64,000 nt of DNA from Dinghuibacter sp964544695 (GTDB taxonomy: Bacteria; Bacteroidota; Bacteroidia; Chitinophagales; Chitinophagaceae), in NCBI GenBank assembly GCA_964544695.1, contig CAZJDB010000104.1:1-64000 (forward strand), written 5' to 3'. A model generated the notes under the pieces. The model saw only the letters and a program-made list of their open reading frames with translations. It did no database searches and was not told where the DNA came from. A program made the position numbers and the translations under genes. Below, in pieces: positions 1 to 6,648 of the stretch. How positions within the stretch are numbered: position 1 is the first letter of the stretch; the number at the start of each line of letters is the position of its first letter.

Positions 1-1
1 C

Positions 2-1246
2 ATGACCGCCCGCCGGGACTACCTGCAGCGCGTGGACTTCCAGCTATCCTCGACGAATTTCCCGGGGCAGGGCACCAGGGTATTCCATGCCGATTGGGGT
101 AAAAACGCCGATGAATTGCTGGCGAACGACTACTTCGGGGGGCAGTTGGAAAAGATTCCGCACACGGACTCGCTGGATGCGCGGCTGGCAGGTGTGACCG
201 ACCCCGTCGCCCGCATGGCCGCCGTCTACGAATACGTGCGCCGGAACATGACCTGGACCAACGTCCACACCATGTATTCCGAAGGCGCCCGGGACGCCTG
301 GACGCGGAAAAGCGGCAACACCGCCGACATCAACTTCGTCCTCATCGACCTGCTGCGCAAAGCCGGCCTGGACGCTTGCCCCGTGCTGGTCAGCCGGCGC
401 GCCCACGGACGCGTCAACCCCGCCAACCCCCTCCTCAGCCAGTTCGACGAAGTCCTGGCCTACGTGCGTATAGGTAGCCAGGTCTTTGTCCTGAACGGAG
501 CGGATCGCTTCACCCCCTACACCCTCATCCCCCTGGACGTATCGGGCTCCAACGCCTTCCTGGTCGAAAGCAGGGGCCGCTCCGAATGGGTCACCCTGGG
601 GGACCCCGACCCCAGATTCGCCATTACGGTTTCTCTGAACGGGGACATCGGCGCCAACGGGCGCCTGACCGCGGCCGCGGATATCGTCAACGCGGGCTAT
701 GCCAAAACTCCCCGACTCCGGATCCTGTCCGAAGGCCAGGACCGCTTCCGCGAAGTCTATTTCACGCGGGAATATTCCAAACTGAGGGTGGACAGCCTGG
801 CCATCTCGGGCCAGGACAACGATTCCCTGCCCCTCGAGCAACATTTGGATTTCCACATGGCCCTTGAGCATTCGGGAGACTACTGGTTCTTTTCCCCCAA
901 CCTCTTCCTGGGCCTGAACCGGAACCCCTTCACGCGCCCCACGCGCTTTTCCGATATCGATTTCGGGTACCTTCAATCGTACACGGTGGTAGGGTCGGTG
1001 GCACTGCCCGAGGGGTTCGGCGTGGAGGCGCTCCCCAAGAACATGCGCATGATCATGCCGGATACCAGTATCCTCCTGGAAAGGATACTCCAGCTCGATG
1101 AGGACAGGCTTGGTTTCAGGATTCGTGTGGAGTTCAAACGACCTCGGTATTATGTGGATGAATACGATGCTTTCAGGGAATTTTATAAACGCCTCTTCGA
1201 CGCCTTGAACGAGCCCGTCGTTATCCGCAAAAAAAGTAATCCATGA
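2..1246 (+). CDS. DUF3857/transglutaminase-like protein, 5' end outside window
   Basis: The visible 414 residues are the C-terminal part of a protein of the DUF3857 plus transglutaminase-like family. The frame is open at the window edge and the ATG at base 2 is probably internal. The transglutaminase-like core lies around residues 70-170 and includes SGNTADIN at 104-111. The catalytic Cys of the family (seen in the next gene as GDCK) aligns with Thr107, so this copy is probably not a working cysteine enzyme. The rest is the beta-rich C-terminal region. The stop overlaps the ATG of the next, related gene by 4 bases (ATGA), so the two are likely co-translated paralogues. Such proteins are usually exported in Bacteroidota; the cellular role is unknown. 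Confidence 0.8.
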   Translation: MTARRDYLQRVDFQLSSTNFPGQGTRVFHADWGKNADELLANDYFGGQLEKIPHTDSLDARLAGVTDPVARMAAVYEYVRRNMTWTNVHTMYSEGARDAWTRKSGNTADINFVLIDLLRKAGLDACPVLVSRRAHGRVNPANPLLSQFDEVLAYVRIGSQVFVLNGADRFTPYTLIPLDVSGSNAFLVESRGRSEWVTLGDPDPRFAITVSLNGDIGANGRLTAAADIVNAGYAKTPRLRILSEGQDRFREVYFTREYSKLRVDSLAISGQDNDSLPLEQHLDFHMALEHSGDYWFFSPNLFLGLNRNPFTRPTRFSDIDFGYLQSYTVVGSVALPEGFGVEALPKNMRMIMPDTSILLERILQLDEDRLGFRIRVEFKRPRYYVDEYDAFREFYKRLFDALNEPVVIRKKSNP

Positions 1247-3108
1247 ATTTCCTGCTCCTGGCCGCCATCCTGGCGCCTCTTACAGCCGCCGCCCAGGCGG
1301 ATGTCATCCCCGATTCGATGAAAACGGACGCCCACGCCGTTGTCCGGGAACTGAAGGAAACCCTGACCCTTACCGCCCCCGGGAAAGCGACCTTTACCTA
1401 CCACTCCGTCGTCACCCTCCTCGACGACAAGGACAGGTCCGACCTGACTTTCGCGGCCACTTCCACCTCCTTCGTCCGCCTGGAAGACGCCGACGTGCAG
1501 GTATTCGACGCGGGGGGCGCCCCCCTGCAACACATCCGGAAGAAAGAAATGTCGCAGTCGGCCTTCGGCGAAGGGCTCGTGAGCGACGGCATGACGACGT
1601 ACTATTCCGTAACCGCCCCCACTTACCCGCTCACCATCCAGATCGACTTTACCCTTTCCTACAAGGGAATAGTCAATCTTCCCGGCTTCACGCTGAATCA
1701 TTACCATCGGTCCATCATGGACGCCTCGTATACGGTCACCCTGGGCCCTGGTATGGGCATCCGCTACCAGTCCCACCTCCTGGACCTGGCCCCCGCCATC
1801 AGCGCGGACGGACGCGTCTACACCTGGAAAACGGGGGGCATCCGCGCCGCCCGCGTGGAAACGGGCGCCCCCTCCGACGACGTCTCCCAGGTCTACCTCG
1901 CCCCCAATACCTTCGAGCTCGGGGGCCTTCCCGGGGACATGTCCACCTGGGCCGCCTTTGGAAAATGGATCTATGAGCTCAACAAGGATACCTATACGCT
2001 GCCGGAGTCAAGCAAAGCCTTCTACCGCGACATGGTGCAGGGCGAGACCACCGATGCCGGCAAGGCGCGTATCCTCTACCGTTACCTGCAGCAAAACTTC
2101 CGCTATGTGGCCATAGAGCTCGGCATTGGGGGTTTGCGCTCCTTCCCCGCCTCCTTTACCGAAGCCAACAAATATGGGGATTGCAAGAGCCTGAGCACGT
2201 ACATGCGCGCCTGCCTGGAGGCCGTGGGCGTCCGCAGCCTGACCGCCCTCATCAACGGGGGCATCCACCTGGCGCCCGTGGACCCGCGCTTTCCCCGGAA
2301 CGCTTTCAACCACGAAATCCTTTGCATTCCCCGGCAGCCCGATTCCATTTGGCTCGAATGCACCAGCAAACAAACCGACTTCGGCGTCCTGGGCACTTTT
2401 ACCGAAAACCGCAACGCCCTCCTCATCACAGAACACGGCGGTGTCCTCGTCCGCACCCCTTCCAGTACCCCCACCGAAAACTGCACCGTCTCGCACACGA
2501 CATTGACCCTGTCCCAAGATGGCAGCGGCAAGTCCCAAGCCACCCTGCTCACCCGGGGCGAAGCCAAGCGGGCCCTGTTGTATGGTTTTAAGGAAAGCGA
2601 CCGCGATAGTCGCAAGAAATTCCTCTCGGACTATATGGATTACCCCGAGGCCACCGACATCGATGTCCGCATGGGCGCCCCCGATTCGCTGGAATTCCCC
2701 GTTGACATCGACGCGCACTTCGAGAAGGTCCCCGACTTCATAAGCGGAGGTAAGATGTTCCTCAACCCCCACCTAACCCACATCTGGAAGGGCCGCCTCC
2801 CCGGCGCCCAGCACCGCGAATTCGACTATTGGTTCAACTACCCCTTTTCCATCCGGGACACCACCTGCTACGTCCTCCCCGCGGGTTTTACCCTGGATCA
2901 GTTGCCCAAGGCGAAGACCCTAAGCTGCGGCTATGCGCACTACGCCTCCGCCTATTGGTTCGATCCGACCCGGGGCACCGTTTACTCGTGTGCGACCCTG
3001 ACCCTCGATTCCATGGACATACCCCCCCGTGACCTGGATGATGTCCGGCGTTTTTTCGATCGTGTGACTCAGGATGATGCAGAGAAAATAGTGATTGCCA
3101 AGCCGTAA
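1243..3108 (+). CDS. DUF3857 domain-containing transglutaminase family protein
   Basis: This 621-residue protein starts with a signal peptide (MNFLLLAAILAPLTAAAQA). A DUF3857-like beta domain covers about residues 30-220 and a transglutaminase-like domain about 255-400. The cysteine-protease-like triad is visible: Cys314 in YGDCKSLS, His357 in FNHEIL, and an Asp in the following TSKQTDFG segment. The last 200 residues are a beta-sandwich with no recognised function. It is probably periplasmic. It overlaps the preceding paralogue by 4 bases and looks like the catalytically competent member of the pair. Substrate and role are not known. A strong hairpin follows the gene at 3285-3310. Confidence 0.85.
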   Translation: MNFLLLAAILAPLTAAAQADVIPDSMKTDAHAVVRELKETLTLTAPGKATFTYHSVVTLLDDKDRSDLTFAATSTSFVRLEDADVQVFDAGGAPLQHIRKKEMSQSAFGEGLVSDGMTTYYSVTAPTYPLTIQIDFTLSYKGIVNLPGFTLNHYHRSIMDASYTVTLGPGMGIRYQSHLLDLAPAISADGRVYTWKTGGIRAARVETGAPSDDVSQVYLAPNTFELGGLPGDMSTWAAFGKWIYELNKDTYTLPESSKAFYRDMVQGETTDAGKARILYRYLQQNFRYVAIELGIGGLRSFPASFTEANKYGDCKSLSTYMRACLEAVGVRSLTALINGGIHLAPVDPRFPRNAFNHEILCIPRQPDSIWLECTSKQTDFGVLGTFTENRNALLITEHGGVLVRTPSSTPTENCTVSHTTLTLSQDGSGKSQATLLTRGEAKRALLYGFKESDRDSRKKFLSDYMDYPEATDIDVRMGAPDSLEFPVDIDAHFEKVPDFISGGKMFLNPHLTHIWKGRLPGAQHREFDYWFNYPFSIRDTTCYVLPAGFTLDQLPKAKTLSCGYAHYASAYWFDPTRGTVYSCATLTLDSMDIPPRDLDDVRRFFDRVTQDDAEKIVIAKP

Positions 3109-3284
3109 GGGGGCGCCCCGCCGTCCCGGAAATGTTAAAATTATGTTAGAGCGAACGCCTTTTTAAACCTTTCTTAACACACTACGTCTTAACTAGTAGT
3201 AACTCCCGATATTTCCGGTCCGCCTCGCGGCGAACCATTCTAATATATTTAAAATCAGTGAGTTAAGCAAGGTTGAACAAAAAA

Positions 3285-3320
3285 AGGTCTGACTTGTCTA
3301 AGTTGGACCTCTTTTATTTT
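3285..3320. terminator. Bidirectional hairpin terminator
   Basis: The arm AGGTCTGACTT (3285-3295) pairs with AAGTTGGACCT (3300-3310) in an 11-bp stem with two G-U pairs and a GTCT loop. It is followed on the plus strand by CTTTTATTTT and flanked on the other side by a run of A. It sits between the convergent DUF3857 gene and hicB and could serve both. The rest of 3109-3348 shows no gene. Confidence 0.7.
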
Positions 3321-3348
3321 ACGGCCTTTCGGCTCGTGCGGGCCCTCA

Positions 3349-3765
3349 TTAGGGCGCGATCAGCGTAACTGCTCCCATTTCCCTGGCCAGGTTGTGCACC
3401 GCCTCTTCTAATTTCTTTACCTGTTTTTCGCTGGGATATTTGATTCCCTTGGAGTAGGCGCGAACAAGAGAGGGGTTCATCTCCGCTTTTTTTGCCACTT
3501 CCGATATAATGAGATAATTAAACGCCGAGAAAAAAGCGACCAGGTCATATTGAATATCGAATTCAACCTTTCCTTCCCTCAAAGGCTCCCATTTTTTTAC
3601 CTCCTTCAATTCATTGCTGGCCAGGTCGACGACCAGCTCTTTCATGGTTGGAATCAGTTCCTCCAGATTGTCGGCTTGGCCGACGATGATGGACCCTCCC
3701 AAAATGACACGACCGTCCAAGTCGTCTCCATCGGTGCCTTTTTCTATGATTAATTCGACTTTCAT
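3349..3765 (-). CDS. hicB: HicB-type antitoxin with C-terminal helix-turn-helix
   Basis: This 138-residue protein has an N-terminal HicB-like partial RNase-H fold (about residues 1-70). A C-terminal helix-turn-helix of XRE style follows (about 85-130, including ISEVAKKAEMNPSLVRAYS). HicB proteins bind and neutralise the HicA toxin, and the HTH form represses the operon. The ATG overlaps the hicA stop by 4 bases, the usual toxin-first order of hicAB. A 7-bp inverted repeat over the promoter at 3959-3976 is a likely binding site. A small hairpin (GCCCT-CATT-AGGGC, 3342-3355) covers the stop codon. Confidence 0.85.
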   Translation of the reverse strand: MKVELIIEKGTDGDDLDGRVILGGSIIVGQADNLEELIPTMKELVVDLASNELKEVKKWEPLREGKVEFDIQYDLVAFFSAFNYLIISEVAKKAEMNPSLVRAYSKGIKYPSEKQVKKLEEAVHNLAREMGAVTLIAP

Positions 3766-3947
3766 TTCAATCCTGCGATTTTTAAAATACTGTTCAGCGT
3801 TCCAGGCTTAAGGTCCTTGCTCCCATGAATCGGGATCACAAGGACGCCTGGTTTAACAGGGTGCTTATATACCGCATGACTTCCTTTCTGTCTCACGAAA
3901 TACCAACCGTCCCTCTTCGCCATTCTAATAAGCTCCGCACTGGTCAC
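3762..3947 (-). CDS. hicA: HicA-type mRNA interferase toxin
   Basis: This is a 61-residue protein of the HicA (YcfA) double-stranded-RNA-binding-like family, a ribonuclease that cleaves translated mRNA. The active-site His is in RQKGSHAVYKH, followed by the family pattern of a short beta strand and KDLKPGTLNSILKIAGLK. I chose the GTG at 3947 because family members begin at (M/V)TSAEL; the frame runs upstream to a TTG at 3968, but that would add seven untypical residues over the operator. With the predicted -7 box at 3955-3962 the mRNA would be almost leaderless. Pairs with hicB through a 4-base overlap. Confidence 0.8.
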   Translation of the reverse strand: MTSAELIRMAKRDGWYFVRQKGSHAVYKHPVKPGVLVIPIHGSKDLKPGTLNSILKIAGLK

Positions 3948-3954
3948 AACGCCA

Positions 3955-3986
3955 CAAAGGTAACACAATTGTTACCATTTTCCAAG
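3955..3986 (-). promoter_or_regulatory. hicAB promoter with overlapping inverted-repeat operator
   Basis: On the minus strand a perfect TAnnTTTG element (TACCTTTG, 3962-3955) lies 20 bases from CTTG, one mismatch from the -33 TTTG (3986-3983). A perfect inverted repeat, GGTAACA-CAAT-TGTTACC, covers 3959-3976, overlapping the -7 element. Such placement suits repression by the HTH-bearing HicB or the HicAB complex. The role is inferred. Confidence 0.55.
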
Positions 3987-4003
3987 ATTAAGAAACAAAT
4001 TTG

Positions 4004-5899
4004 TTACTTTACAGCGGCCACCGCCTCGCCTCCGTAGAGCTGCTCTTTAAATCGAAGGGAAGGTGAGGAAAGAAAAGGGCCCATGCCAAGCTCCCCCCAT
4101 TTTGCATCCACCTTTTGAATGGTCGCATCATCCGAGACGATGATGTTTGGCCAGTCCCTTTCAAAACCATCCAGGGACCGCGTCTTGGTCGTTCCGTCCA
4201 GTCCCAGGCAGGCGAACATCCGACCGTCCGGCAAGCCTCGCTCGAAGAGAAAATGATCCCTTTTTGGATCCAGGTTGTTGCAAAATCGCCAAAGGGCCAC
4301 GCCCAGATCGCCCGGGTCGACGGTATGGTCCACGTAGAGGATCATCTTCAGGCCCCCGGCTTCGGGCCGGATGCAGATTTCATCGTGGAGTTCCCTGATA
4401 TGGAAGGGGCGCGTTTTTTCCACGGAGACGATGAGGCAGGGTAAATCCAGGATTTGACGCACGGCTTTGACGGTGGGGAAGTCGGCGCCCAGGCCGTTAA
4501 AGGCGCCCCATACATACCGCGCGTCGAGTTCTTCGGAAGACTTGGCCGTCCCGTCGATGCACATCTTCCCCCCAAACCCGAGCGCGCTGCAGCTATGATC
4601 CAACACGTCCATGGGCCCCGAAGCAAAGGCCACGTCGGTCGCCACGTTGCAGTGCCGGAAGACGTAGCGCGCCAAAGCGGCGTAGTCACTCAACGGGGCC
4701 TCCCCGTCGGTCAGGACGAGGATTTTATTGAACATCATTTGTCCCGCGCCCCACATGGCATTCATCACTTTCAGTCCCTGGCCGGGGTAATCTTTTTGGA
4801 TGCGGGCGATGACGAGGTTGTGGAAAACGCCCTCCACGGGCATTTCCATGTCCACGATCTCGGGCACCAGGGTCATTTTGATGGGAGCCAGGAAAATGCG
4901 TTCGGTGGCCTTGCCCAGCCACGCGTCCTCCTGGGGAGGGATGCCCACGATGGTTGCGGGATAGACGGCCCTGCGGCGGTGCGTAATGGCTGTCACATGG
5001 AAGCGGGGGTACCAATCGGGCAGGGAGTAATAGCCCGTATGGTCCCCGAAGGGACCTTCCCATAAGGGTTCTTCATTTGGCTCCACGTATCCTTCAATAA
5101 TGATGTCGGCGTCGGCGGGGACTTCGATGTCGGGTTGGGTCAGGCAGCGCACGAGCTCCACCTTCTTTTTGCGCAGGAAGCCCGCGAGCATGTATTCGTC
5201 CACGTTTTCGGGGAGGGGGGCAGTGGCGGCATAGGCGTAGACGGGGTCTCCGCCCAGGGCAACGGCTACGGGCATTATCAACCCCCGTTTTTTATACTCG
5301 GCAAAATGTCTCGCGCTCACCTTGTGCCGGTGCCAATGCATAGCCGTGAGGCGGGGGCCGAACACCTGCATGCGGTACATGCCTACATTACGGATGCCTG
5401 TGCCCGGGTCCTTGGTATGGATGATAGGAAGGGTGAGAAAAGGGCCTCCATCGAGGGGCCAGCATTTGATGATGGGAAGCTTGCCCAGGTCGGGATCGGT
5501 CATCACGACTTCCTGGCAGGCGCCTCTTTTCCGCTGCACACTGGGCATCCAGGAGGCGAACTGGCTCAGTTTGGGGAGCATACCCAGCTTGTCCAGGATG
5601 CCGTGCTTTGGGCTTGTCAGCAGCTTGAAGAGGTTTTCGATCTCGCGGGTAATGTCGTCCAGGTGCTCCACACCCAGGGCCATGCACATGCGCCGCTCGC
5701 TGCCGTAGGCATTCATCAGAACGGGGAAGTCGTAACCGGTGTTTTCAAACAGAAGGGCCTTGTTTTGATCACCGCTTTTGCTGACGCGGTCGGTGATTTC
5801 GGCCATCTCCAGGATGGGATCTACATATGTCTTTATCCGGAGGAGTTCGCCACCGGTTTCCAGTCTGTCAATAAAAGCTTGCAAGTTGGGATAGGCCAT
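4004..5899 (-). CDS. UbiD-family decarboxylase
   Basis: This 631-residue protein matches the UbiD family across its length (start MAYPNLQAFIDRLE, with the typical pocket segments WPLDGGPF, GPFGDHTGYY and GIPPQEDAWLGKATE). UbiD enzymes use prenylated FMN to remove carboxylate from aromatic or unsaturated acids. In Bacteroidota a close relative is annotated for menaquinone biosynthesis, so a quinone role is likely, but the substrate cannot be read from the sequence. A UbiX prenyltransferase, needed to supply the cofactor, is not in the window. It lies 26 bases downstream of an acyl carrier protein gene on the same strand. Confidence 0.85.
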   Translation of the reverse strand: MAYPNLQAFIDRLETGGELLRIKTYVDPILEMAEITDRVSKSGDQNKALLFENTGYDFPVLMNAYGSERRMCMALGVEHLDDITREIENLFKLLTSPKHGILDKLGMLPKLSQFASWMPSVQRKRGACQEVVMTDPDLGKLPIIKCWPLDGGPFLTLPIIHTKDPGTGIRNVGMYRMQVFGPRLTAMHWHRHKVSARHFAEYKKRGLIMPVAVALGGDPVYAYAATAPLPENVDEYMLAGFLRKKKVELVRCLTQPDIEVPADADIIIEGYVEPNEEPLWEGPFGDHTGYYSLPDWYPRFHVTAITHRRRAVYPATIVGIPPQEDAWLGKATERIFLAPIKMTLVPEIVDMEMPVEGVFHNLVIARIQKDYPGQGLKVMNAMWGAGQMMFNKILVLTDGEAPLSDYAALARYVFRHCNVATDVAFASGPMDVLDHSCSALGFGGKMCIDGTAKSSEELDARYVWGAFNGLGADFPTVKAVRQILDLPCLIVSVEKTRPFHIRELHDEICIRPEAGGLKMILYVDHTVDPGDLGVALWRFCNNLDPKRDHFLFERGLPDGRMFACLGLDGTTKTRSLDGFERDWPNIIVSDDATIQKVDAKWGELGMGPFLSSPSLRFKEQLYGGEAVAAVK

Positions 5900-5925
5900 C
5901 CCGCGAAATTACGTGTTGGCGTGCG

Positions 5926-6177
5926 TCACGACAAATGCTTGTGCACATATGCCACCAGCGACTGCACGGTAGTCAGTTTTTCGGCGTCCTCGTCGGAAAT
6001 CTTGATTCCGAATTCTTTTTCTACATCGGTAAATAATTCGGTGACGTCCAGGGAATCGACCCCCAGGTCATCGGAGAATTTGTCTCCGGGATGGATTTCG
6101 GAGGGCTCCAGCCCCAGCTTTTCAGACATCAGCAAGTAGAGTTTGCTGTCAATTGTCTCCATAGTTGTTGTGCTCAT
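5926..6177 (-). CDS. Acyl carrier protein
   Basis: This is an 83-residue acidic protein with the phosphopantetheine attachment motif DSLD; Ser42 is the expected modified residue. Helices and the spacing to the C-terminus match type II acyl carrier proteins. It is not next to fabF or fabD, so it may be a specialised carrier rather than the housekeeping AcpP. It sits directly upstream of the UbiD-family gene. The ATG at 6177 is preceded by an AT-rich leader in which I found no good TAnnTTTG box. Confidence 0.85.
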   Translation of the reverse strand: MSTTTMETIDSKLYLLMSEKLGLEPSEIHPGDKFSDDLGVDSLDVTELFTDVEKEFGIKISDEDAEKLTTVQSLVAYVHKHLS

Positions 6178-6366
6178 AAAAAAGGTTTATCATCAATCGG
6201 CATGCCTATGCGGAAAATGGCTTGTTCTGAGACGTTGGAACCCTACCAAAATGAAAAGCTCCTTGTCGTTTTAACATTTTTTTAATTTTAATATGGGTCG
6301 GACAGTAAAGATCCGTGAAAAAAGGGCGCCCAGGTAGTTAGAATCTTTTAATCTGGCAACAACACA
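6178..6366. other. Non-coding leader region upstream of the acyl carrier gene
   Basis: I see no gene in this stretch. It should hold the promoter of the acyl carrier protein gene, but no convincing -7/-33 pair was found. It is bounded by the terminator of the small membrane protein gene. Confidence 0.5.
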
Positions 6367-6404
6367 ATAAAAAAAGCCATCCCATTCAATAAATGAGACG
6401 GCTT
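6367..6404 (-). terminator. Terminator of the small membrane protein gene
   Basis: AAAGCCATCCCATT (6372-6385) pairs with AATGAGACGGCTTT (6391-6404), with two mismatches and a CAATA loop. Read on the minus strand it ends in GGC followed by a run of seven T, a classical intrinsic terminator 26 bases past the stop of the 41-residue reading frame. Confidence 0.7.
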
Positions 6405-6429
6405 TCACACCATATTTCCAAGGTAGCCC

Positions 6430-6555
6430 TTAATGCTGTTTGAGCTGATCTCCCAGGTGCTTGTTGAAATGAACGATTTGATAGGTTACAAAGCAAACAA
6501 GTCCAACAAAAGTGATGATACCTGCGGAGACTTCGAGTGTAATACTATTTTGCAT
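6430..6555 (-). CDS. Small single-pass membrane protein, 41 aa
   Basis: A short reading frame starts at ATG 6555 and stops at TAA 6432-6430. Its product begins MQNSITLEVSAGIITFVGLV and continues CFVTYQIVHFNKHLGDQLKQH. Residues about 10-27 form one hydrophobic segment, followed by a basic, polar tail, as in small membrane subunits. Support comes from the terminator right behind it, a possible promoter ahead and a lower GC than the neighbouring genes. No family is recognised. It stands alone between the acyl carrier gene and the GH92 gene. Confidence 0.6.
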   Translation of the reverse strand: MQNSITLEVSAGIITFVGLVCFVTYQIVHFNKHLGDQLKQH

Positions 6556-6590
6556 AATGACGTGTTTTCAGGTTAGAAATAATTGCTTTA

Positions 6591-6618
6591 CAATAATAAA
6601 ACGTTAACCGCTTGCAAA
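6591..6618 (-). promoter_or_regulatory. Possible promoter of the 41-aa protein
   Basis: On the minus strand TTTG (6618-6615) is followed after 16 bases by TATTATTG (6598-6591), one mismatch from TAnnTTTG. The spacing is shorter than the usual 19-20, so support is modest. Confidence 0.3.
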
Positions 6619-6648
6619 GACACCATTTCCATCGCAAATAATTGATAG

